In this document: in pieces, positions 58,801-64,000 of the stretch
Position numbering within the stretch: position 1 is the stretch's first letter
How the letters are laid out: each line of letters starts with the position of its first letter
From: Cyclina sinensis
Lineage: Eukaryota; Mollusca; Bivalvia; Venerida; Veneridae
Direction: 5' to 3'
DNA: 64,000 bases
NCBI GenBank assembly: GCA_012932295.1
Contig: JAAONU010000018.1
Coordinates: forward strand, 7,622,828 to 7,686,827
Notes under the pieces: model-generated
The model's database searches: none
Told to the model about the DNA's origin: nothing
The model's input: the letters and a program-made list of their open reading frames with translations, nothing else
Program-made: the position numbers and the translations under genes

Positions 58801-61800
58801 CCACGTGACGTCACATTAGGCTATATAGTAAAAAGTTTACGTGAGTTATAATACATATATATCATTATTTGCTCTGCCTCTGGGGGTCACATAATTGACA
58901 TACAGTTACGAATATACTGAAAATTTGTATTAAAACCTTCTTGTCTTAAACGTTAAGGGTCAGACTACTGATATTTGATGAGTTTCGCATTTTTCGTAGG
59001 ACTGTACCAGAATTTTTCAAATTATGCCCTCGAAGTCATTACTGGCCCTTTTCGAGTGGTCACATGTTTTAGATAAAGATATTTAAGTTATATTGATGAA
59101 ATTCATACTACACTAAATTTGCAAAAGATAAACCAAACTTATCTTGTTTCCTATTCTTCTTTCCTGTTTTACTTATTTGCAAACCAAAAATACATTGTTT
59201 TTATTTACATGAGTTTGTGCTTGACATTTCAGCAGTTTTACATACATGGACTACAAGGGCTATTATGGCCCTTTTGTTATATCTTGCTCTGTTGTTTGTG
59301 CTAAAAGATTTTTGCCGGACTATTTTTATATGGCAGAAGTTATATATAATCATTCTAGAAGCAGAATTTTTAGACTGTCTTCGTAGTTACTGACGGCTGG
59401 GGTTAATTTGTTTTTGATATTATAATAGCCTATTTACTGATCATATTTCTCATTATGTAGATACAGAATTACAAGATTTTGTTTTCTTCTATATACAAAT
59501 CCTGTATTCTTGTATATATTGATCAGATAGTAATAAATCATGGACGCACAGATTCAGGTAATGGTACCAGATTTGATTTCAGACTTGCTATCGCTCTAAT
59601 TTTTCTTATCCATTTATATTGTTCATCTTTTTATATATCTGAAAATATTAAAGATTTACAAATCTTATAGTATCTGTCTGCCCTTGTCGGTCAAGTTGAC
59701 AGCAGTTTGCTCGATTTACTACTTGATCTCCATAGCAACAGCATTACTTTAATATAACGCAGTACCTTTATTTCAGAATGTTGAAAGCCAGTAAAATAGT
59801 TCCAAGTGAAACAGCATTTTATAGTGTAAGTTTTCTTCTTTTTCTATCAAAAAGTGTAAATTAAAAATTTCCTGGCATATATACAAGAAATGCGTTTACT
59901 AAAGTAATAAATAAGAGTGTATATCAAAACTCCCTTACTCAGAACCCCCTTAGTCTAAAAGTGACATAGTGGTCAAGACCCCCTCAACAAAAATAAGGTG
60001 GTCAAAACCCGCTTGGTAAAAATAAAAGGGTAGTCAATATCCCTTCAGTGTGTATTCAAACCCCCTTGGTGGTATGAAAAAGTTACACAAATTTTATTTG
60101 GAACAGTACATTATATTTCAATTACCAATTACCATGGTACATATATGTGCAAATATAGATAATGTGTTAAGTTGTTTGTCCAATCTAAATGTTGTAGTTT
60201 TAAAAAGGTCTTTTTTCTTTCTCAATATAACTGTTGTCTCCTAATGAGTCCCCTCTCCTAATGTTTCCTTGCTCAACACAGATTAGTGACAGATGATCAA
60301 AGAGAGATCAAACTAGATAATTATCACAAATTGTGTGTGGGGGGGGGGGGGGGGGGAGAGGGAGGGGGGTTGACTGTCCTTTCATTTTTGCTGAGGGGGT
60401 TCCGTCCACCTTCTCATTTGTGTCGAAGAGGCTTTCACCACTCTGTCATTTTTAAACCAAGGGGGTTTTGACTAAGGGGGGTTTGAGTGTCCTCCAATAG
60501 ATAATAGGGTGTTAACAAGTCAAGTCAAGTCAATTTATTTGGCAATCGGCAAAACATTTGCCTTTGGCCATTTACAATTGTGTGCATGAAAATATGGCCA
60601 AGACAATAATATATATCTATGTACCATACAAACATAACATTAGAAATATAACATTATTTATATTATACGTTATACCAATCAGTAAATATATTTTCAAACA
60701 TTGCACCTATTTTACAATAATATGAAAGTACACTTTTATCAAACAACTGTTACTAAGTCATAAAAATTATAAAGCATTTCTAGTTTCCATAGCCACTTTT
60801 ATAAATTTTGCTAAACAGAGTTGTAATTTCTTACTTTTTGCAGACATAATATTGTTGAATTTATTAATTGTAGGCCATGCTGTGTTGATTTGTAATAAAC
60901 GTTTACGCAAGTCCTTGTATTTCGGACACATTAGAAGAAAATGAAATTCTGTCTCAATTCGCCTTTAATACAGTATCTATTTTCTCTAGGAGTATTATCA
61001 TATCTACCAATTTCTATCGCTAAGGTATGTGAGGATACTCTAAAACGTATTAATTGTACTCTTAATAGATCACTTTCTATATTATCCAAGTACGATTCAT
61101 ATTCAAAGCTAGTTTTGAATTTGCTGTAATAAGACAATTTATTTGTACTTGAGACGTCGTATTTGAGGAAAATATTGTAAATTATTGTCAAATGAAGTCC
61201 AAATATTCGATAAACCTAATATATCGAGTGACTGTTTTATTCTACCAGCCCAGATATTATTATATAACTGCACCTGTTCACACTGTTCTAATTAAACATT
61301 GTTGATTGTATCACTGCATAAAAACTTCTTAATCCTAATCCAGTATTTAAAGAGGCTGTACTCCAGATTTGACATAAAAAAAATTTTTTCATAAATTATA
61401 TATTTAAGATTATAACAACATAATATTTTACTTCAAAACTGATTATAAAAGTCAAAATAGAATAAAATAAATAGTTTCGCTCCAGCCTGATTTGAACACT
61501 GGACCCTCATGTTAACAAAATATTTCCAACGCCTTTACTGTCACCACCATCGCCACATGTTATATTACAGATATTTACTTTAAATCTTATACGATATAGT
61601 TATACCGTCGCTTTCAATTTATAATGTAATTATTTGACTTATTTTTTGTCAGTAGGTTATTTTCTAAGCATTAGTCATAAATATTACAAGAAATTTATAA
61701 TACATGAAAACTTTCTCTTTTTTTTTGTCATCTGGAGCACAGCCCCTTTAAATGACCGTTCAGTAGCTATGACGGATAATGGGTACCGACCCAGTTCACC

Positions 61801-63267
61801 CATTATTGCTGCTATAGGAGTTTGTTTACGAGCTCCAAGTATCCTTCTACAAAAATAGTTATGTATATTATCGATTTCTTTATATTTATATATTCCCCAT
61901 AATTAAGGACCATACAGTAAAATAGGACTAATCATTCTGTTAACAAACAGAATTGTGTTGTATAAACACACAAACTTTATTCTAGCATAAAATCGCTTGT
62001 TTTTGCCCGTTTTGTCTATGTTTTAACGAGAGCAAAAAGTTGTGTTAACAAGGACGCGCTGTTATTACCCGTTTTCAGTTATGTGTGTTACAGGGCCTGT
62101 GTAAATAATGGAAGCTGATCCGTCTTTTTTCCCCCATATCGGCAGTTTATGAAACTTTGCAGGTTGGAACGTAGATGAAACATTCGTGATTATTGATAAA
62201 ATCAATGGCTGGCCTTGTTCAATCGTAAATCCACATGAAATCCTTCCAAATACTTTTTTTAATCGACATTTTTTAAGTTTCAAGATGGCCGCTCGACAGA
62301 ACATGTTGCCGTGTCGCCCTGGAACGCATATTTAAAACACGTATCCATAACAACTTCAAGGCGATTGTACTTTTTTTTCGTAAACTTGTCTTTTCTAGAT
62401 TTTTTATGCTAGAATAGCGTTAAAGCACGTTTTTTCGTGTCATAACATCTGCAGAATCCCTCTGGATATGTTGGTGCGCTCGGGATTCTGCAGATGTTAT
62501 AACACGAAAAAACGTGCGTTAACCCTATATTGTTATACTGCACATTCTACAGGAAGAAGTCAGCACTTATTGTTTTATATTAGTAAGCAGTTATTTTCTT
62601 TGTTCTTGGACTTTGTCTATTTCAGTTATACCATGCAAGTATATTTGTTCATGCTAGAACTGCATGATTCGTCAGTCATAGCATAGTACATGTTTCCCTA
62701 TCTATATACCATGGGTAACATATCACTAATCTACACTATGGTTTGAGATATTTACAGCAATTTTCTCGTATATGTGATTATACTGCACATCTATTAATCA
62801 CATATACTAGCAAAATCGTTTCGCAAATACAAATCGTTATTGGTACAAATTAAGACAGGATTTTAACAGGATTTTAACAATTCTCTATGCTCAATCGTTT
62901 ATGGTCACTTTTGTCTTCAACCTTCAGGTACATGCAGGGCGTAACTACAGATACTGGAAACGTAGCTTAAACTCTTATCACGCTGCTATAATAAGATCAC
63001 AGCATACACCAAACAATCATTTTCTATTACCATAACTGCCAATGACTGTTAGATTTTTTATTTTTTATTTCGCCTACTCGATATGGGTTTGTGCTTCGTT
63101 CTAAGTACCTATATGCATTACTGTATCCTAACTTAATTTTTTTGTCTTAAAATTGTCAGTTATTACACAATCTATATCTTCCTTTGTTTCAGTATGAAGA
63201 TATCATTCATGCTGTGAAGAAAGTGTTTGGTTTTGAACCAGTTCTGCAGTGTAATAGCATAAAAAAG
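37724..63267 (+). CDS. RNASET2: ribonuclease T2 family, secreted (8 exons seen, 3' end outside window)
   Basis: Spliced from 37724-37800, 38174-38249, 39883-39938, 41184-41253, 49434-49501, 54618-54731, 59777-59825 and 63193-63267. Every junction is GT-AG and in phase, giving 195 codons so far against about 250 in the family. Residues 1-25 are a hydrophobic signal peptide. The body shows the T2 order: WDHFMFAQSWPPARC (31-45), TWTIHGLWPN (63-72, catalytic His67), FCNSSW (80-85, sequon at Asn82), YWPN (102-105), FWKNEWDRHGTC (115-126, Glu119 and His123), then a motif with Pro/Tyr (IVPSETAFY) and PVLQC (186-190). The family cleaves RNA in lysosomes or outside the cell to 3'-phosphate ends through a cyclic intermediate. 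Oddities: Asn118 where His is usual, Arg122 where Lys is usual, and a duplicated donor after exon 5. The closing Cys-containing exon(s) lie beyond the window. Confidence 0.93.
38174..38249 (+). CDS. RNASET2: RNase T2 exon 2
   Basis: Acceptor 'tttgtatttcag' and donor GTATGT flank 25 codons plus a split codon (Cys26). It encodes WDHFMFAQSWPPARC, the family's N-terminal strand and conserved Trp-Pro-x-x-x-Cys. Confidence 0.92.
38557..38630 (-). tRNA. tRNA-Thr(TGT)-like sequence, probably a pseudo-tRNA or SINE head
   Basis: The minus strand folds as a 74-base cloverleaf. It has a 7-bp acceptor stem (GTGGCTT with GAGCCAC, one T-G pair), a D-arm-like TAGCTCAGTTGGTAG, and an anticodon stem TCCGC/GCGGA around CCTGTAA with anticodon TGT. 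The T arm is CTGGG/CCCGG with TTCAAGT. Position 33 is C instead of the near-universal T, and the D stem is weak, so function is doubtful. It lies antisense in intron 2 of the RNase gene. Confidence 0.5.
38868..38997. repeat. imperfect minisatellite, about 32-bp unit
   Basis: Four copies of 'cttactatggattttgatcaacacgtttgt' lie in tandem with small indels. It is intronic. Confidence 0.85.
39062..39741. mobile_element. foldback-type element (copy 1)
   Basis: The left arm 'tagtctaaaaatgacatagtggtcaaaacc...aaaaataacaaggtggtcagaacccccttggt' is an imperfect reverse complement of the right arm 'accaccctgttatttgtg...ggttttgaccactg...gaccaagggggttttgactaagg'. Arms are about 130 bases. The middle contains 'ctcctaatgagtcccctctcctaa' twice. 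No coding content. A second copy with the same structure is at 59.91-60.49 kb. Confidence 0.75.
39742..41183. other. RNase T2 intron 2 end, exon 3 and intron 3
   Basis: Apart from exon 3 this is intronic. At 40.0-40.85 kb there are loose repeats of 'tgtttagacattgtctggcaaacattg(c/a)t'. No other gene is recognised. Confidence 0.5.
39883..39938 (+). CDS. RNASET2: RNase T2 exon 3 (first catalytic motif)
   Basis: Acceptor 'acactcttttag' and donor GTAAGA flank it. It encodes the conserved Cys55 and TWTIHGL, including catalytic His67. The Trp70 codon is split with exon 4. Confidence 0.93.
41184..41253 (+). CDS. RNASET2: RNase T2 exon 4
   Basis: Acceptor 'gtatttttcag' and donor GTAAAG flank it. It completes HGLWPN and encodes FCNSSWQF, with a conserved Cys and an N-glycosylation sequon at Asn82 in the place used by other animal T2 enzymes. 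Confidence 0.93.
41750..43140. repeat. diverged dispersed repeat units in intron 4
   Basis: Units of about 150-300 bases contain 'acatagaaatatttagaaaaa(t)ctt', 'aaggcc(t/a)agagttctgaaatttggcatgaa', 'cattgtctagtgga(c)ctctaccaagtttgttcaaa' and 'cccctggggtcatttttggctc'. Related sequence recurs at 57.2-57.45 and 58.9-59.1 kb. A C-run plus (CA)n lies at 42068-42102. Open frames up to 77 codons carry no recognisable domain. Confidence 0.6.
43140..43440 (+). mobile_element. non-LTR retrotransposon, 3' remnant
   Basis: The plus-strand translation contains ARLDARLIMF (about 43.16 kb) and then, after stops, YSFFPHSITLWNRLP and LNHFKQAV ending at a stop near 43435. This 'SFFP-R/H-x-I-x-x-WN-x-LP' block followed by a 'L-x-x-FK' segment is the usual C-terminus of CR1-like LINE polyproteins. 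Only the last part is present and it is interrupted. Confidence 0.7.
43440..46337. other. intron 4, no gene recognised
   Basis: It contains 'ctgtaaaccaagaaatgtattcgcacg' at about 43.83 kb, of a common bivalve repeat type. The minus strand has several open frames (44491-44874, 127 codons; 45260-45460 and 45432-45791, overlapping in different frames) that could be a decayed coding element, but none shows a motif that I recognise. Confidence 0.4.
46338..46517 (-). CDS. candidate antisense internal exon, unknown domain
   Basis: On the minus strand an acceptor 'aaaatgttttcag' (CAG at 46520-46518) and a donor GTAAAC (46337-46332) enclose exactly 180 bases. The frame is fully open, beginning and ending in phase 1. 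The peptide includes HQGLQILLDVDKGFQEMV and MSLYDTDAAYSGYG, with one Cys. Symmetric 1-1 exons are typical of shuffled extracellular modules. It lies within intron 4 of the RNase gene, on the opposite strand. No partner exon or known family was identified, so it could be a nested gene, an alternative promoter gene or a fossil. Confidence 0.35.
47225..47338. repeat. 63-bp tandem duplication
   Basis: 'aactcatttgatcacattcaggatgtatttgcaatcttgtcct' occurs twice, offset by 63 bases and nearly identical. It is intronic. Confidence 0.85.
47432..47740 (+). mobile_element. tRNA-derived SINE
   Basis: The head has 'gtaaactggttgagttaggg' and B box 'tggttcaaatccc'. The body has 'gaggaagcagtcagctgcttgcgaagag' and 'cccaggaacacttgtaaggtggactgaccac', then 'gttgaaactggcattaaatc'. 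That last part resembles conserved 3' domains shared by several invertebrate SINEs. Confidence 0.65.
48951..49135 (+). mobile_element. tRNA-derived SINE, degraded
   Basis: 'gagcgatggccaatgagttag' is A-box-like, and the B box is decayed to 'tttaaatccaatc'. The body has 'caggaaacagtaatcgagtgggattac', as in the SINEs at 2.03 and 17.07 kb. Confidence 0.6.
49434..49501 (+). CDS. RNASET2: RNase T2 exon 5 (duplicated donor)
   Basis: Acceptor 'tatctattttcag' and donor GTGAGT at 49502 flank it. It encodes MNTYWPNFFNDT, with a second sequon at Asn108, and ISFW leading into the second catalytic motif. The exon's last 30 bases plus donor are duplicated in tandem just downstream (49514-49555). Confidence 0.92.
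49472..49555 (+). repeat. 42-bp tandem duplication of the exon 5 end and splice donor
   Basis: Unit 1 (49472-49513) covers the last 30 coding bases of exon 5 and the donor GTGAGTG. Unit 2 (49514-49555) repeats it identically. Use of the second donor would retain 42 extra bases starting TGG-TGA, an immediate in-frame stop after Trp116. Confidence 0.95.
49556..54617. other. RNase T2 intron 5, no other gene recognised
   Basis: Diverged phrases 'actttcaatttgaaacttggtgtgcatg' recur at about 49.82, 49.97 and 50.11 kb as a dispersed repeat. The rest shows no exon or transposon that I can support. 60-78 codon frames at 51.0, 52.7 and 53.0 kb lack motifs. Confidence 0.5.
54618..54731 (+). CDS. RNASET2: RNase T2 exon 6 (second catalytic motif)
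   Basis: Acceptor 'aactgtacag' and donor GTAAGT flank it. It encodes KNEWDRHGTCAT with Glu119, His123 and Cys126. Most family members have His-Glu at the position that reads Asn118-Glu119, and Lys instead of Arg122. Confidence 0.93.
55341..57198 (-). mobile_element. complete mariner transposon
   Basis: Perfect 29-bp terminal inverted repeats (55341-55369 and 57170-57198, starting CGAGGGGTGATTCAAAAGTT) are flanked by the TA target duplication of this superfamily (55339-55340 and 57199-57200). The length is 1858 bp. The transposase is on the minus strand, antisense to the RNase gene in whose intron 6 it sits. Identical ends and an undamaged frame point to a recent insertion. Confidence 0.96.
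55551..56842 (-). CDS. mariner transposase (DD34D), two exons
   Basis: Exon 1 is 56842-56138 (235 codons). A 185-base GT-AG intron (56137-55953; donor GTATGC, acceptor 'tttgacttcag') falls in phase 0. Exon 2 is 55952-55551 (133 codons plus stop). The 368-residue product carries an N-terminal helix-turn-helix (about 12-60), a second helix-turn-helix (about 92-116, LTVRGIAEELSLSYSTVQRI), the mariner linker WVPRLLTDENKQ (128-139), and catalytic Asp167 (TTDETW), Asp262 (HHDNAPAH) and Asp297 (YSPDLAPMD). Asp262 and Asp297 have 34 residues between them, the mariner DD34D signature. It would cut and paste the element at TA sites. All catalytic residues are present and there are no stops. Without splicing, exon 1 reads 17 codons into the intron and stops, giving a product lacking two of three Asp. 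Confidence 0.93.
57200..57446. repeat. dispersed repeat, as at 41.8-43.1 kb
   Basis: 'gcataaagttctaccaaagttgtctgaagaattc', 'tctaatttgatgtatagcattgtttagtagacc' and 'cccctgtggttaatatt' match the style of the intron 4 repeat units. Confidence 0.5.
57447..57614. repeat. foldback inverted repeat with 60-bp arms
   Basis: The left arm (about 57447-57507, 'aataacacatgtctctcagggcaatagtgcatattagcaacc') and right arm (about 57555-57614) are near-perfect reverse complements. The spacer contains a third, direct copy of the arm's inner part ('gcaacccgagaactgaaataac'). Confidence 0.85.
57622..58446. mobile_element. GC-rich inverted minisatellite element
   Basis: Outer ends 'agatttgtgaagttagcggc' (57622) and its complement (ending 58446) enclose two oppositely oriented arrays of units like 'cggcctggcggcctagcgg' and 'cggcgtgaagttag' (57634-57815 and about 58290-58436). 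Beyond each array lies the shared inner segment 'atggctgcctttatcacaat' or its complement. The AT-rich middle holds direct repeats ('caaagctagttcttgttgatattt' twice, 'cacccctg(a/c)aat(g/t)tacattacatgctg' twice) and a small third GC array at about 57985-58010. No coding frame. It looks like a foldback DNA transposon with long terminal repeats. Confidence 0.75.
58447..59776. other. RNase T2 intron 6, right part
   Basis: A diverged repeat unit is present at about 58.87-59.11 kb ('cagaatttttcaaattatgccctcg', 'ttactggcccttttcgag'). At 58.80 kb 'caccacgtgacgtcac' contains an E-box and a CRE-like site, without evidence of use. No other gene. Confidence 0.45.
59777..59825 (+). CDS. RNASET2: RNase T2 exon 7
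   Basis: Acceptor 'tttatttcag' and donor GTAAGT flank it. The 16 full codons (MLKASKIVPSETAFYS) correspond to the family segment with 'I-x-P-S-x-x-x-Y'. Confidence 0.88.
59914..60492. mobile_element. foldback-type element (copy 2)
   Basis: It is collinear with the 39.06-39.74 kb element: 'agtgtatatcaaa', 'gtctaaaagtgacatagtggtcaagaccccct', 'ctcctaatgagtcccctctcctaatgtttcc' and 'aaaccaagggggttttgactaagg'. The arms are inverted. A poly-G run of about 19 (60338 onward) has grown in it. It lies in intron 7. Confidence 0.75.
60517..61930 (-). mobile_element. LINE 3' region, split by a MITE
   Basis: On the minus strand, from right to left: YGELGRYP-type sequence (MGELGRYP at about 61.79 kb), then after the MITE a segment with FRVSSHTLAIEIGRYDNTPR (about 61.0 kb), then CPKYKDLRKRL and the end of the protein (about 60.9-60.77 kb). 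The 3' end at about 60517 is an AAATAAATTGACTTGACTTG tail. The type is jockey/CR1-like, related to the LINE at 35.3-37.4 kb. Frames are interrupted and no reverse transcriptase core is present. Confidence 0.75.
61351..61747. mobile_element. TTAA-flanked MITE with tRNA-like module, inserted in a LINE
   Basis: The ends AGAGGCTGTACTCCAGAT (61351) and, inverted, AGGGGCTGTGCTCCAGAT (ending 61747) differ at two positions. Both are flanked by TTAA (61347-61350, 61748-61751). The interior at about 61475-61555 has a decayed minus-strand tRNA-like sequence (B-box-like 'gtgttcaaatcagg'). This is the same plan as the 19.94-kb element but with different terminal repeats. Confidence 0.8.
61931..62404. other. 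intron 7, nothing recognised
   Basis: A 79-codon minus-strand frame (62065-62304) has no recognisable motif. Confidence 0.4.
62405..62530. repeat. near-perfect palindrome with about 45-bp arms
   Basis: The left arm (about 62419-62460, 'cacgttttttcgtgtcataacatctgcagaatccc') and right arm (about 62481-62523) are reverse complements with one or two mismatches around a 20-base loop. A second, smaller hairpin ('gtatatgtgatta' / 'taatcacatatac') lies at 62769-62811. Probably a short hairpin MITE. Confidence 0.85.
63193..63267 (+). CDS. RNASET2: RNase T2 exon 8 (last seen)
   Basis: Acceptor 'cctttgtttcag' and donor GTAAAC flank 25 codons, phase 0 at both ends. It encodes YEDIIHAVKKVFGFEPVLQC, the family helix and conserved Pro-Val...Cys. 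The open donor shows the gene continues beyond 64000. Confidence 0.88.
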
Positions 63268-64000
63268 GTAAACGGTCCTCTATAGGGACTGTCTTCTGAA
63301 AAACTTGGATCAGTTGTGACCAATTAATCCATCTTCAATCAAATCTTTATCTGGTCTTTCTTCACAAAGATTTGTTTTAATCAAACTGAGATAGCCAGTT
63401 TTGAGCCAGTCAGTTTTAAGTCTACTTGGATTGAGTAGTTTCCTTGCAACATGCTCCTAGCTGTAAAGCTATGATGCCACAAAAGCCCTAAGGCTAAATT
63501 TTTTTATAAGTGTCTGTGCCCTCAGACTAAATAGTTGGAAACTATTTTAACAGCCATTTCTTGAAATACATATATCTTTTTCTTAATCTCCTTAGCTTTT
63601 GATTTAATACAAATGGTTATTACAACGATTTACATTTGAAACTAAATTAAAATGAAATTATCAAAACAAACCATACGCCTTGTCATGCTTAACATGGGAA
63701 ATGCAGACCTAAAGAAATACGTGTACATTTAATGCATAATACTGACATCTCAGATGGGCTTTGAGAAATATACTTAAGAACTAGCGCGGGCTTAGAGATC
63801 TACCTATTTGCATTAGAAAGGCATGCCTGTAGCGAGAGAAGAACATGATCTTATTTATCTGTAAACTGACTAATCTTCTACCTTTTATAATGTTTTCGAT
63901 ACCGGTGTGTTCAAAAAGACGTGTAAATTAGAGTAGTGAACTGCCGCAACATGTTCAAATGCTTTTAACGGAAAAGTTTCCTAAAACTCCAGTTGTATTA
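63268..64000. other. RNase T2 intron 8 (incomplete)
   Basis: Intronic sequence up to the window end. The next coding exon is not reached. Confidence 0.6.

Noticed and set aside
19942..61747. Calling the TTAA elements piggyBac derivatives outright
   Set aside because: The TTAA duplication fits, but no transposase or longer piggyBac-type end is visible, so only a MITE label is given.
1..64000. CRISPR array, operon or prokaryotic gene cluster
   Set aside because: Direct repeats here are contiguous minisatellites or dispersed repeats without unique spacers, and the coding genes are intron-containing.

Overview
The window is animal nuclear DNA and looks like a bivalve mollusc, probably a clam-like species. 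It is AT-rich, its coding exons are short with GT-AG introns, and there are no bacterial-style genes. Several repeats have a look I associate with bivalve genomes: phrases like 'gggcaataactc' and 'ccataactct', 'gggccatgatggccctagatc' blocks, and (GACG)n-type tails ending near 'caactatatgctc'. The bivalve assignment is inference from repeat style and from the protein matches; no species is claimed.

Left part (1-25 kb): no convincing host gene. Two diverged repeat types alternate, here called Y (phrase 'ttggtcagaaatgctgccaaa') and X (phrase 'aaggcaaaccataaccctgc'). The order is Y (1-1.9 kb), X (2.3-6.2 kb), Y (6.3-9.0 kb), X (9.7-14.8 kb), Y (14.8-18.6 kb), which fits tandem duplication of a block of about 8.5-9.6 kb. 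Younger insertions sit in it: tRNA-derived SINEs, a Helentron-like INE element with a 146-bp core repeat, the C-terminal part of an LTR-retrotransposon polyprotein, and a 48-bp minisatellite that is single-copy in the paralogous block. From 18.7 to 26.5 kb come simple repeats, a second INE element, TTAA-flanked MITEs with an internal tRNA-like module, and common bivalve repeats.

Middle part (27-37.4 kb): mostly unremarkable intergenic DNA with three candidate minus-strand exons (27.1-27.3, 28.6-28.8 and 30.9-31.0 kb). The last has a TATA box, ATG and GTAAGT donor. Two minus-strand non-LTR retrotransposon remnants follow (34.85-37.37 kb), one with a recognisable YVDD reverse transcriptase core.

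Right part (37.7-64 kb): one clear host gene on the plus strand, a secreted ribonuclease of the T2 family. Eight coding exons (195 codons) are visible and the gene runs off the window. Its signal peptide, the HGLWPN motif and the second catalytic motif are present, but the usual first His of the second motif is Asn. A 42-bp tandem duplication copies the end of exon 5 together with its splice donor. The introns hold a nearly pristine mariner (DD34D) with perfect 29-bp terminal repeats and a spliceable intron in its transposase, two copies of a foldback element, a GC-rich inverted minisatellite element, LINE remnants (one split by a MITE), SINEs, a tRNA-Thr-like sequence and a candidate antisense exon.
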